Assembly: GCA_024280995.1 (NCBI GenBank)
Contig: JAMXLM010000001.1
Location: 1 to 47,022, forward strand
Source of the DNA: Candidatus Dormiibacterota bacterium
GTDB lineage: Bacteria; Chloroflexota; Dormibacteria; Dormibacterales; Dormibacteraceae
DNA length: 47,022 nucleotides
Direction: 5' to 3'
Part shown: in pieces, positions 18,285-26,351 of the stretch
How the letters are laid out: every line of letters begins with the position of its first letter
Position numbering within the stretch: the first letter of the stretch is position 1
The notes under the pieces: model-generated
The model's input: the letters and a program-made list of their open reading frames with translations, nothing else
Told to the model about the DNA's origin: nothing
Databases searched by the model: none
Translations under genes and position numbers: made by a program

Positions 18285-19795
18285 ACCGCTACCTCCAGCG
18301 CCTCGACCGCCCCGATGAGGCGCTGACGGTCCCACGGCGGCCTGTCGAAGCGGGTCGTGACCCGGCCACGAACCATCACGAGCAGCCTCGTGCAGACACG
18401 CAGGTCCTCGAAGTCGTCGGACACCAGGAGCACTGCCACGCCCCGGTCGCGCGCCTCGGCGATGGCGTCCAGCAGCGCCTCCTTGGAGGCGACGTCCACC
18501 CCCACGGTGGGGTTGATCGCCACGAGGACCGACGGCTCGGCCGCCAGCGCCCGCCCGACGACGACCTTCTGCTGGTTGCCGCCGCTGAGGCTCGCCACCG
18601 GCTGGTCCAGAGAGCGCGCGACGATGTGAAGCCGCTGGACCTCGCGCCTGGCGATATCGGTGCGGCGACGAACGGACACGATCCCGAGCCGGCTGGAGAT
18701 CCGAGCCAGCACCCCGTGCGTGAGGTTCTCGTCGACGCCAAGCTGGGGCGCAAACCCACGCTGGTGGCGATCCTGAGGAACGTAACCGATGACGCCTCTA
18801 GCCGTGATCGAACCGGAACGAGTCTTGACCAGGCCGGCCACGGCGTCCCCGACCGTCGCGCTACCGGAGCCCTGCAGGCCGACGAGGCCCACGCATTCGC
18901 CCGCGCGAACGGCAAGGTCGAGGTCGTAGACCGAGCCCGTCCGAGAGACGACGTTCAGCTGCTTCAGCTCCAGCGCCACGTCTCCGAGGCCGGCGGTCTT
19001 GCGCGTGGCCTCGATCTCTGTCGCCCGCCTGGGCGGCGCGCTGCCGACCATGGCCGCGATGAGCGCTCCCTGGCTGACGTCGGACACGCTGCCCGCGAGG
19101 ACCAGCTCGCCGTCGCGCAGCACGCTCACCCGCTGGCAGATCTCGTAGATCTCCTCGAGGTGGTGCGAGATGTAGAGCACGCCGACGCCGCCCTCGCGCA
19201 GGCGACGCACGCGGTCGAAGAGGCGATCGACTGCCGCCTTCTCGAGCGCGGCCGTCGGCTCGTCGAGGATGAGAAACCGTGCGCCGGTGGACAGTGCGCG
19301 GGCGATCTCGACGATCTGCCGCTGCTCGACGGTCAGGGTCGACGCCTCGCGGTCGACGTCCAGGTCGAAGCCCCACTCGAGCATCAGCTCGTGCGCTTCG
19401 GCGCGAAGCCTCCGCCAGTTCACGAAGCTGCGGCTGTCGCCCACCGGGCGGTTGAGAAACACGTTCTCGGCGACGGTCAGCGGCGGCACGACCATCGACC
19501 GCTGATAGACGCAAGCCACCCGCGCAAGCCACGCCCCGCGGTCGGCGGGTGCGGGCGCTGGCTCACCTGCCAACCGGATGGCGCCGGTGTCAGGCCGGTT
19601 CAGGCCCGTGAACAGAGCCACGAGCGTCGACTTGCCGGCGCCGTTGCGACCGACGAGCGCGTGGCACTCGCCCGCCTTGACGTCCAGGGACACGTCGACC
19701 AGCGCCTTCGTCTCGCCGAACGACTTGGATACGTTCTGGGCCTCGCCCACCGGGACCGGATTTGTCGCCGGCCCGGTGGACGTTAGCCCCGACAT
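18281..19795 (-). CDS. sugar ABC transporter ATP-binding protein (two NBDs)
   Basis: A 504-residue double-NBD ATPase of the RbsA/MglA class. NBD1 has an intact Walker A, GRNGAGKST, signature LTVEQRQIVEIARAL and Walker B LILDEPTAAL. In NBD2 the Walker A is degenerate (GLQGSGSAT), the signature LSGGNQQKVVVGRAL is intact, and the Walker B reads VLVAINPTVGVDV, lacking both the Asp and the catalytic Glu. Asymmetric NBDs are known for this class, so ATP hydrolysis is probably confined to one composite site. ATG 19795 lies 18 nt after the binding-protein stop, and the 3' end overlaps the permease start. Confidence 0.93.
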   Translation of the reverse strand: MSGLTSTGPATNPVPVGEAQNVSKSFGETKALVDVSLDVKAGECHALVGRNGAGKSTLVALFTGLNRPDTGAIRLAGEPAPAPADRGAWLARVACVYQRSMVVPPLTVAENVFLNRPVGDSRSFVNWRRLRAEAHELMLEWGFDLDVDREASTLTVEQRQIVEIARALSTGARFLILDEPTAALEKAAVDRLFDRVRRLREGGVGVLYISHHLEEIYEICQRVSVLRDGELVLAGSVSDVSQGALIAAMVGSAPPRRATEIEATRKTAGLGDVALELKQLNVVSRTGSVYDLDLAVRAGECVGLVGLQGSGSATVGDAVAGLVKTRSGSITARGVIGYVPQDRHQRGFAPQLGVDENLTHGVLARISSRLGIVSVRRRTDIARREVQRLHIVARSLDQPVASLSGGNQQKVVVGRALAAEPSVLVAINPTVGVDVASKEALLDAIAEARDRGVAVLLVSDDFEDLRVCTRLLVMVRGRVTTRFDRPPWDRQRLIGAVEALEVAV

Positions 19796-19813
19796 TGGGA
19801 GGTCAGGAGTTCC

Positions 19814-20887
19814 TTAGTGGTTGTTGCACCACAGGTCCGTGCTGTTGACCTGGGTAGATCCGTTGTCGCCGGCAAGCGTCACAAGCGGCGCGGCCAGCGC
19901 GTCTTCGAGGTTGCCCTGCACGGTCACGATCGAACTATTGTGGTCGGTCGACTGACCGGCGCTGTACTTCGTGCCGGTGATCGCCTGCTTGGCGTAGAAG
20001 ATGGCGTAGTACGCGTACTTGTCGGCGGGCTGGTCGATGGTCGCGTCGAGCGTCTTCGACCGGATCAGGTCGCACTCGTGCGGGGAACCGTCGTTGCCCA
20101 CCAGGATGATGTGGTTCGCCGCGCCCACGTCGGCCCACTTGCTCTTCTGCTTCTCGGCGGCGATGATGCCGTCCTCCGGCACGCTCCAGTGGACGTAGAC
20201 GCCGCGCAGGTCTGAGATCGCCGTCAATGCCGTCGTCGCGTTCTGGACGGCGGGGTCGGTGCCCCAGTCCTTGGTCTCGTAGGACTTGACCTTGAAGTTG
20301 GGGTACTTCTGCTGGATCACGCTCTGGCAGCCGGCGGCCCGGTCGCGCGCGTTGAGTGACGTCAGGTCACCCTCGACCATCGCGATCGTTCCTGGTCCGC
20401 TGGCATGCGATGCGATGTAGTCACAGGACTTGCTGCCGTAGGCGTTGTTGTCCGCGCGGACGATCATGTACACGCTGCCCTGGCTCGGAGCCACGTCGAC
20501 GGTGACGACGGGCACGTTCTTGCTCTTGGCGTAGTCGAGCGCCGGCCCGATGGCCGCGCTGTCGGCCGGGTTGATGATCAGGGCCTGCACGCCCTGGGCG
20601 ATCAGCGACCTCACGTCGATGATCTGCTGCGCCGCCTCGTTCCCGTTGGCCTCGACGTTGGCCACCTTGGGACCGATCAGCTGGACCCCGAGCTGGGACT
20701 CGTACTGGCTCTCGTACTTCAAGTAGTTGCCCCAGAAGCCGGGTAGGTTGTACGTCAGGACAACGCCGATCTTCGGCGTCGACGAGCCCCCGCTGGAGCT
20801 CGGGCTGCTCCCGCAGGCGAGGGCCATCACCGCCACCATGGCAAGCAGACCGGGGACCCTGAACCGGCTGCCGAACTGTCGCTTCAA
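19814..20887 (-). CDS. sugar ABC transporter substrate-binding lipoprotein
   Basis: A 357-residue periplasmic-binding-protein-like lipoprotein of the type I (ribose/LacI) fold. TTG 20887 is the start because a nine-purine ribosome binding site, AGGAGGAGG, ends 4 nt upstream. This start gives a proper signal peptide, with basic residues and then VPGLLAMVAVMALACG, whose lipobox Cys is about residue 24. A GSSPSSSGGSS linker precedes the first strand PKIGVVLTY. Further landmarks are QGVQALIINPADSAAIGPAL and VPVVTVDVAP. It has a separate promoter and operator upstream, though readthrough from the dehydratase gene is possible. The ligand is probably a 6-deoxyhexose by context. Confidence 0.9.
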   Translation of the reverse strand: MKRQFGSRFRVPGLLAMVAVMALACGSSPSSSGGSSTPKIGVVLTYNLPGFWGNYLKYESQYESQLGVQLIGPKVANVEANGNEAAQQIIDVRSLIAQGVQALIINPADSAAIGPALDYAKSKNVPVVTVDVAPSQGSVYMIVRADNNAYGSKSCDYIASHASGPGTIAMVEGDLTSLNARDRAAGCQSVIQQKYPNFKVKSYETKDWGTDPAVQNATTALTAISDLRGVYVHWSVPEDGIIAAEKQKSKWADVGAANHIILVGNDGSPHECDLIRSKTLDATIDQPADKYAYYAIFYAKQAITGTKYSAGQSTDHNSSIVTVQGNLEDALAAPLVTLAGDNGSTQVNSTDLWCNNH

Positions 20888-20920
20888 TTTGCCTCCTCCT
20901 GATCTACCGCTTGCAAGTAA

Positions 20921-20971
20921 TCCGATGTTTAGCGCCGAACGCACCTTAGTTCCGCTTCGGACGAGTGTCAA
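20921..20971 (-). promoter_or_regulatory. binding-protein promoter with putative GntR operator
   Basis: On the minus strand TTGACA (complement of 20966-20971) is 17 nt from TAAGGT (complement of 20943-20948). Just downstream of the predicted start, the 10-mer TCCGATGTTT (plus-strand reading, 20921-20930) is identical to one in the dehydratase/GntR intergenic region. The -35 overlaps the dehydratase stop codon. Confidence 0.6.
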
Positions 20972-22287
20972 GTGGCCATTTCGCTTCCCTCAGGCATCCG
21001 ATGTTCTAGCCATGTAGCGCCGTGCGGATAGGCGAACCGCTGCAGCGATTCGGCCTTGATCTCGGCGCTGTAACCCGGTGCTTGCGGGGCCACATACCGC
21101 CCTCCACGGAGGCGCACCGGATCCACGAAGTGCTCGTGCAGATGGTCGACGTACTCGCACGTGCGACCCTCGAGCGAACCGCTGACCGCGATGAAGTCGA
21201 AGATCGCCAGGTGCTGCACGTACTCGCACAGACCGACCCCGCCCGCGTGCGGGCACACCGGGACCCCGAACCTGGCCGCCATCAAGAGGACCGCGAGGAC
21301 CTCGTTGACGCCGCCCAACCGGCAGCTGTCGACCTGGCAGAAATCTATCGCCTCGGCCTGGAACAGCTGCTTGAACATGACCCGGTTGTGCACGTGCTCG
21401 CCGGTCGCGACGCCGATGGGCCGGATCGCTTCACGGATCCGCCGGTGTCCGAGCACATCGTCCGGGCTCGTCGGCTCCTCGATCCACAGCGGATCAACGT
21501 CGCGAAGGGCGGCCACGGAACGGATCGCCTCGTCCACTCCCCAGACCTGGTTCGCGTCGAGCATCAGCCAGCGGTCGGGTCCAATCGCGTCACGCAGGAT
21601 CTGCGCCCTTCGCCGGTCCGACCCCGGGTCACCGCCGACCTTCAGCTTGAGATGGGTGAAGCCGTCGGCCATCGCCTGGCTCGCGATGGCGCGGATCTTC
21701 TCGTCCGAGTATCCGAACCAGCCCGCCGACGTCGTGTAGGCGGGAAAGCCATCGCGGAGCATCTCCGCCTCCCGCGCCTCGCGGCCGGGCACCTGGCGTG
21801 CGAGCAGCTCGACCGCTTCGTCTGGGCCGAGAACGTCGTCGATGTAGCGAAAATCGATGCACTTGACCAGCGCGGCCGGGCTCATTCCGGAAAGCAGCTT
21901 CCACAACGGCTTGCCTTCAACCTTTGCGTACAGGTCCCAGACCGCGTTCACGATCGCCGCGGTCGCGAGATGGACGACCCCCTTCTCGGGACCGAGCCAG
22001 CGCAGCTGGCTGTCGGAGACTACATCCCTCCAGAAGCCGGCCATGTCGGCCGCGATCTCCTCGAGGGTGAGGCCGACGACGTGGGGCGCCAGCAGCTCGA
22101 TCGCTTCGACGCAAAGCTCGTTGCCCCGGCCGATGGTGAACGTCAGTCCGTGCCCGGAAAGCCGGTCCGGATGGTCGGTCTCGAGGATCACGTAGGCGGC
22201 CGAGTAGTCGGGGTCGGAGTTCATGGCGTCCGAGCCGTCGAGCGTCAACGAGGTCGGAAACCTGATGTCGAGGGCCGTGGCGCGCAT
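20968..22287 (-). CDS. L-fuconate dehydratase (enolase superfamily)
   Basis: A 439-residue enolase-superfamily enzyme, the length and sequence type of L-fuconate dehydratase (human ENOSF1, Xanthomonas FucD). It removes water from L-fuconate to give 2-keto-3-deoxy-L-fuconate. The active-site pattern is complete: KLKVGG (KxK base), LMLDANQVW (Asp), WIEEPT (Glu), GVATGEHVHN (Glu) and CPHAGGVGL (His, the second general base). The N-terminal capping part has YVILETD and HGLTFTIGRGNE. ATG 22287 starts MRATALDIRFPTS as in relatives; the longer frame to 22434 crosses the promoter. It is the first gene of the minus arm of the locus. Confidence 0.93.
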   Translation of the reverse strand: MRATALDIRFPTSLTLDGSDAMNSDPDYSAAYVILETDHPDRLSGHGLTFTIGRGNELCVEAIELLAPHVVGLTLEEIAADMAGFWRDVVSDSQLRWLGPEKGVVHLATAAIVNAVWDLYAKVEGKPLWKLLSGMSPAALVKCIDFRYIDDVLGPDEAVELLARQVPGREAREAEMLRDGFPAYTTSAGWFGYSDEKIRAIASQAMADGFTHLKLKVGGDPGSDRRRAQILRDAIGPDRWLMLDANQVWGVDEAIRSVAALRDVDPLWIEEPTSPDDVLGHRRIREAIRPIGVATGEHVHNRVMFKQLFQAEAIDFCQVDSCRLGGVNEVLAVLLMAARFGVPVCPHAGGVGLCEYVQHLAIFDFIAVSGSLEGRTCEYVDHLHEHFVDPVRLRGGRYVAPQAPGYSAEIKAESLQRFAYPHGATWLEHRMPEGSEMAT

Positions 22288-22314
22288 GATGCGTGTGCTC
22301 ACCCTGGTCTCGGA

Positions 22315-22344
22315 GTTATATGCTAAACCTCCGATGTTTGTCAA
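22315..22344 (-). promoter_or_regulatory. dehydratase promoter with putative GntR operator
   Basis: Minus-strand TTGACA (22339-22344) and TATAAC (22315-22320) are 18 nt apart. The 10-mer TCCGATGTTT (22330-22339), shared with the binding-protein promoter, touches the -35. It lies within AAAC-N7-GTTT (22325-22339), a dyad suited to a dimeric FadR-type repressor. Confidence 0.65.
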
Positions 22345-22386
22345 CCGCCGATGCCCGACGGCCCCCCAGATGTGGGCGGGAAGGCT

Positions 22387-23178
22387 ATGAACGTCCGACC
22401 TCTTGGCAGCCGTGCCGGGTTCGACGACAATCATCGCGACGTGAGCACACTCCCCAAGGCCCGCCGCGGCCGCCGCACCGACCGAGCCCCCCGCGTCACC
22501 GAGGAGGCGATCGACAAGATCCGCGAACGAATCGTGTCAGGCGCCTGGGGCCCGGGCGATCGCCTGCCCAGGGAGAGCGAGCTCGCCGCCGAGCTTGGGC
22601 TGTCCCGCAACTCGCTTCGGGAGGCTGTGCGCGCTCTGTCCCAGCTGCGTGTGCTCGAAGTCCGACAGGGCGACGGAACCTATGTCAGCAGCCTGGAACC
22701 TGACCTCCTGCTCGAGAGCACCGGCTTTATCAGCCACCTCCTGCTCGGCGACACCGAGATCGAGCTTTACGAGGTCCGGCGCATCCTGGAGGCAGCCGCC
22801 GCCGCGCTGGCGGCCGGTCGAATCGACCAGCTGGAGCGCTCGGAGCTGGCGGAGATACTCGAGCGCATGCAGCGAGCGAAGAACGTCGAAGAGCTGGTCG
22901 AGGCTGACGTGGCGTTCCACGCGGTGATCGCGAAGGCGGCCGGCAACGCAGTCCTCGCCTCGCTTCTCGCAAGCCTCTCGACCCGGACGATGCGAGTCCG
23001 TCTCTGGCACGGCCGCGCGGCCGAGGATGCCCTCGACGAAACGCGCGAGGAGCACCGACGGATATACGAGGCGATCGCCGCGGGGGACGCGGAGCTCGCA
23101 CGGGCGGCGGCGACCGCCCATATCGCGAGCGGCGAGCGCTGGCTCCGAGCGCAGCTTGCGCCGGGGAGAAACGGCTGA
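22387..23178 (+). CDS. GntR (FadR subfamily) transcriptional regulator
   Basis: A 263-residue regulator. The N-terminal winged helix-turn-helix has GPGDRLPRESELAAELGLSR and NSLREAVRALSQL, ending with the wing VRQGDGTYVS. The C-terminal FCD ligand-binding domain runs from about residue 110 (YEVRRILEAAAAALAAG) to the end (EEHRRIYEAIAAGD). Divergent placement next to the dehydratase and location at the head of the mutarotase-reductase-lactonase unit suggest it represses both arms until a pathway intermediate binds. ATG 22387 has GGAAGG just upstream; ATG 22351 and GTG 22441 are alternatives. The stop overlaps the mutarotase start (TGATG). Confidence 0.9.
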   Translation: MNVRPLGSRAGFDDNHRDVSTLPKARRGRRTDRAPRVTEEAIDKIRERIVSGAWGPGDRLPRESELAAELGLSRNSLREAVRALSQLRVLEVRQGDGTYVSSLEPDLLLESTGFISHLLLGDTEIELYEVRRILEAAAAALAAGRIDQLERSELAEILERMQRAKNVEELVEADVAFHAVIAKAAGNAVLASLLASLSTRTMRVRLWHGRAAEDALDETREEHRRIYEAIAAGDAELARAAATAHIASGERWLRAQLAPGRNG

Positions 23179-23486
23179 TGGAGGTCGGCCTGCACACAAA
23201 GATCAAGCCAGGCGCCGAGGTGCGCTACGACGAGTACCACCGCGCGGTGTGGCCCGGCGTGCTGCAAGCGATCCGCGAGGCCGGCATCACCAGGTACGTG
23301 ATCTTTCGAGACGGACTCGATCTATTTCACTTCATCGAGTGCGAGGACTATGACCGCGCCATCGCCGAGATCGCAAAGGACTCCACGAGCATGCGGTGGG
23401 AGGCCGAGATAGCCACGATGATGGCCGTGACGCACGACTTCAGCGGCGAAGCCGGCGACCGTATGAAGAAGATCTTCGAGCTCTGA
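23178..23486 (+). CDS. L-fucose/L-rhamnose mutarotase family protein (RhaM-like)
   Basis: A 102-residue ferredoxin-like protein of the RhaM/DUF718 family, which interconverts alpha and beta anomers of 6-deoxysugars. Landmarks are YDEYHRAVWPGVLQAIREAG, YVIFRDG, LFHFIECEDYDRA and the C-terminal MRWEAEIATMM. The His and Tyr of YDEYH and the Trp of VWPG correspond to the known active-site cluster. Its pathway role would be to supply the right pyranose anomer to the dehydrogenase. The start overlaps the GntR stop and the stop overlaps the following CTG start, so the arm is tightly coupled. Confidence 0.9.
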   Translation: MEVGLHTKIKPGAEVRYDEYHRAVWPGVLQAIREAGITRYVIFRDGLDLFHFIECEDYDRAIAEIAKDSTSMRWEAEIATMMAVTHDFSGEAGDRMKKIFEL

Positions 23487-24394
23487 TCCCCCTCGGGACG
23501 CTGGGACTCGGCACCGCGCCGCTCGGGGGCTTGTTCGAAGCCGTCGATGACGCAGACGCTCACGCGGTGGTCGAGGCGGCCTGGGATGCGGGCATCCGCT
23601 ACTTCGACACCGCCCCCCTCTATGGGTTTGGTCTGGCGGAGCGGCGGCTGGGCGCGGTGCTGCAGACAAAGCCCAGGGAGGATTTCGTCCTGTCGACCAA
23701 GGTCGGAAGGCTGCTTCGCGAGGACGCGGAGCCCGAGCCGGGACAAGCCTGGAAGGGCACGCCACCGCTGAACCCGGTCTTCGACTTCTCATACGACGCA
23801 ACGATGCGGTCGGTCGAAGAAAGCCTGCGCAGGCTGGGCCTCGATCGAGTCGACATCCTTCTCATTCACGACCCCGACCAGCATTTCCGGGAAGCGCTCG
23901 GCGGTGCCTATCGGGCGCTCGACCGCCTGCGAACCGAAGGAACCGTGAGGGCGATAGGCGCCGGCATGAACCAGGCGGAGATGCTGGCTCGCTTCGCGCG
24001 GGAGGTTGATTTCGACTGCTTTCTGCTGGCCGGTCGCTACACGCTCCTCGATCGCACCGGAGCCCAGGAGCTTCTGCCGCTGTGCGCGGAGCGGGGCATC
24101 GCGGTGATCGCGGGAGGCGTCTTCAACAGCGGCATCCTGGCCGAGACAGGGCCGGCTCAGCACTACAACTACGAACAGGCGCCTCCCGAAGTGATCGCGC
24201 GAGCCCGCGCGATCAAGGCCACGTGCGAGCGCCATGGAGTCGACGTGAAAGCTGCGGCGCTGCAGTTCCCGCTGCGCCACCCCGCGGTCAAGTCGGTGCT
24301 CACCGGCTGCCGCACCGCGGCCGAGCTGAGGGAAAACGTGCGCCTCTTCGGCGCTCGAGTGCCCGACGGGCTGTGGGAAGAGCTGGACGCGTGA
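23483..24394 (+). CDS. aldo/keto reductase, probable L-fucose (D-threo-aldose) dehydrogenase
   Basis: A 303-residue TIM-barrel aldo/keto reductase. The first strand is LGLGTAPLGG, the catalytic Asp and Tyr are in IRYFDTAPLYGFGLAE, the Lys in FVLSTKVGR and the His in ILLIHDPDQH. It resembles D-threo-aldose 1-dehydrogenases, which oxidise L-fucose to the lactone with NAD(P). No ATG, GTG or TTG lies just before the conserved first strand. CTG 23483 overlaps the mutarotase stop as CTGA and is the best start. The nearest canonical codon, GTG 23396, would add 29 residues that are out-of-frame mutarotase sequence. The stop overlaps the lactonase GTG start. Confidence 0.85.
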   Translation: MIPLGTLGLGTAPLGGLFEAVDDADAHAVVEAAWDAGIRYFDTAPLYGFGLAERRLGAVLQTKPREDFVLSTKVGRLLREDAEPEPGQAWKGTPPLNPVFDFSYDATMRSVEESLRRLGLDRVDILLIHDPDQHFREALGGAYRALDRLRTEGTVRAIGAGMNQAEMLARFAREVDFDCFLLAGRYTLLDRTGAQELLPLCAERGIAVIAGGVFNSGILAETGPAQHYNYEQAPPEVIARARAIKATCERHGVDVKAAALQFPLRHPAVKSVLTGCRTAAELRENVRLFGARVPDGLWEELDA

Positions 24395-25200
24395 TCGTCG
24401 ACGCCCACCAGCACTTCTGGGATCCGACCCGTCGCGACTACCCGTGGATGGGAGACGAGCTGGCCGCCATCCGCCGGCCATTCGGTCCGAACGAGCTTCG
24501 GCCGCTGCTCACCGAAAACGCCGTCGACAAAACGATCCTGGTCCAGACCATCTCCAGTCTCGACGAGACGCGCGAGTTCCTCGAGATCGCCGCCGCGAAC
24601 GATTTCGTCGCCGGCGTCGTGGGGTGGGTCGACCTCACCGGGCCCGACGTCGCCCAGACGATCGCCTCGCTGGGCGACCGGCTCGTCGGCGTCCGGCACC
24701 AGGTTCACGACGAGCCGGACCCTAGATGGCTCCTGCGCTCCGACGTGCAGCACGGGATCGATGCAGTCGGCGAATCGGGCCTTGTGTTCGACCTCCTCGT
24801 GCGCGCGCGCGAGCTGCCCGCTGCGCTCGAAACGGTCCGCAATCACCGGGAGACCATGTTCGTGGTCGACCACGCGGCCAAGCCCCGCATCGGCCGCGGG
24901 TCGTGGGACGCGGAGTGGGAGGCGGCTCTGGCGCCGTTCAGCGACCACGAGAACGTCGCCTGCAAGCTCTCGGGCCTGGTGACCGAGGCCGACTGGAAAT
25001 CCTGGACTCCCGACCAACTGGCGCCTTACATCGATCGCGTCCTGGGTTGGTTCGGCGCCCGCCGCTGCATGTTCGGCTCCGACTGGCCTGTGTGCCTGGT
25101 CGCAGCGGACTACGCGCAGGTCAAAGACACGATTCAGCGGATCCTCGGTCTGGACGCTGACGTCTTCGGCGCCACCGCCCGCCGCGTCTACGGCCTCTAA
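24391..25200 (+). CDS. amidohydrolase, probable L-fuconolactonase
   Basis: A 269-residue amidohydrolase-2 family metalloenzyme that likely opens L-fucono-lactone to L-fuconate. It begins VIVDAHQHFWDPTRRDYPWM with the HxH metal motif. Later metal or catalytic residues are in FVVDHAAKP (His), NVACKLSGLV and MFGSDWPVC (Asp). GTG 24391 overlaps the reductase stop (GTGA). The gene closes the plus arm GntR-mutarotase-dehydrogenase-lactonase; together with the dehydratase and SDR of the minus arm it makes a nearly complete oxidative fucose pathway. Its stop overlaps that of the convergent nickel transporter gene by 4 nt. Confidence 0.88.
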   Translation: MIVDAHQHFWDPTRRDYPWMGDELAAIRRPFGPNELRPLLTENAVDKTILVQTISSLDETREFLEIAAANDFVAGVVGWVDLTGPDVAQTIASLGDRLVGVRHQVHDEPDPRWLLRSDVQHGIDAVGESGLVFDLLVRARELPAALETVRNHRETMFVVDHAAKPRIGRGSWDAEWEAALAPFSDHENVACKLSGLVTEADWKSWTPDQLAPYIDRVLGWFGARRCMFGSDWPVCLVAADYAQVKDTIQRILGLDADVFGATARRVYGL

Positions 25201-26243
25201 GCCACCTTGTCGACGACGGCGTTCCACCGATCGTCGATGCGCCCCACCTTGTAGATGATCAGGGCTGCCGCCCATGTCACGACGAAGGCGGCGACGATCA
25301 CATAGCCCGCCACGCTGAGGATCGACGTGGCCGCGGCGTCGAACGGGCCGCCCCGCAAGCCGAGCACCTGGATGAGGATCTGCACGACCTCGAGCAAGCC
25401 GATGAACAGCGCGACGAAGACGGACAGCGACGTGATCGTCAGGTTGTAGAAGACCTTTCGGATCGGCGTCGCGAACGCCCACGAATAAGCCTTGGACATG
25501 AACGCCCCGTCCATCGTGTCCATCAGCGACATGCCGGCGGCGAAGATCAACGGAAGCGAGATGATGGCGCCGAAGGGCAGGCCCTGCGCCGCAGCGCCGG
25601 CCGAGATCGCGAGGAAGGCGACCTCCGACGCGGTGTCGAACCCCAGCCCGAAGAGGAATCCGACGGGGTACATCTGCCAGCTGTGCTCGATCAAGCGAAA
25701 CAACCGGCCGAAGAGGCGGGTCATCAGACCGCCGGCCACCAGCTCTTCCTCGAGGGTGGTGCGGTCGAACTCCCCGCGCTGCATCCGGCGATACACGCGG
25801 ATGATGTCGAGCAGGACGAGCAGGTTCAGAACGCCGATGACGATGAGGAAGCCTCCCGACACCGACGTGCCTATCGCGCCGCCGATGCTGCGCAGCTGGC
25901 CATTGTCAGCCACCACGCCCTGCACGAGCCACCGCACCGCGAGGCCCAACGCGACCGCGATCACGAGCACCACGGTCGAGTGCCCGAGCGAGAAAAAGAA
26001 ACCCACGCTCAGCGGCTTCTTGCCGCTGTGCAGCAGCTTGCGGGTCGTGTTGTCGATCGCGGAAATGTGGTCCGCGTCGAAGGCGTGCCTCAGTCCGAGC
26101 GTGTAGGCGACGCCGCCCAACCAGAGGAAGCCCGGATGGCTTGCGCCGTAGGCGAGCAGCAAGCCCCAGCCGGCCAGGTGCAGAAACGTGACGGACCCGA
26201 AAAGGCCTGCCAGGCGACGGCCCTCACCCCGTTCCAGGGTCAT
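25197..26243 (-). CDS. NiCoT family nickel/cobalt transporter
   Basis: A 348-residue secondary transporter of the HoxN/NixA family. The metal-selectivity signature RHAFDADHI in helix II is present, as are FFFSLGHSTVV and LGFDTASE (family LGFDTATE). About eight membrane helices are visible, with a charged loop around residues 150-170. It would bring in Ni2+ or Co2+; cobalt supply is meaningful because the cell depends on an adenosylcobalamin ribonucleotide reductase. ATG 26243 lies 8 nt after a TAGGCT -10-like hexamer. An inverted repeat, GCGAC-AAG-GTCGC, sits in the promoter and may bind a metal regulator. Confidence 0.92.
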   Translation of the reverse strand: MTLERGEGRRLAGLFGSVTFLHLAGWGLLLAYGASHPGFLWLGGVAYTLGLRHAFDADHISAIDNTTRKLLHSGKKPLSVGFFFSLGHSTVVLVIAVALGLAVRWLVQGVVADNGQLRSIGGAIGTSVSGGFLIVIGVLNLLVLLDIIRVYRRMQRGEFDRTTLEEELVAGGLMTRLFGRLFRLIEHSWQMYPVGFLFGLGFDTASEVAFLAISAGAAAQGLPFGAIISLPLIFAAGMSLMDTMDGAFMSKAYSWAFATPIRKVFYNLTITSLSVFVALFIGLLEVVQILIQVLGLRGGPFDAAATSILSVAGYVIVAAFVVTWAAALIIYKVGRIDDRWNAVVDKVA

Positions 26244-26251
26244 CGCCGAAT

Positions 26252-26281
26252 AGCCTATCCCTTATCGCGACAAGGTCGCAA
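26252..26281 (-). promoter_or_regulatory. NiCoT promoter with inverted repeat
   Basis: Minus-strand TTGCGA (26276-26281), 18-nt spacer, TAGGCT (26252-26257), then 8 nt to the ATG. GCGAC-AAG-GTCGC (26267-26279) lies in the spacer and overlaps the -35. Its regulator is unknown. Confidence 0.5.
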
Positions 26282-26339
26282 CTTCGAACTCAAACTGCCT
26301 CCGAATTTCTGCGAATCATTCCCGAGAAATCCTGTCGTG

Positions 26340-26345
26340 TAGGCT
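26340..26345 (+). promoter_or_regulatory. putative -10 TAGGCT, leaderless start at 26352
   Basis: TAGGCT is followed by 6 nt and ATG 26352. The identical hexamer precedes the divergent NiCoT gene on the other strand. No good -35 was seen. Confidence 0.4.
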
Positions 26346-26351
26346 CGCGCA

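Noticed and set aside
24169..25482. 437-residue minus-strand open frame opposite the lactonase and nearby genes
   Set aside because: It is antisense to clearly identifiable enzymes, is rich in Arg/Asp/Val/Gly as expected from mirror frames of GC-rich codons, and shows no domain.
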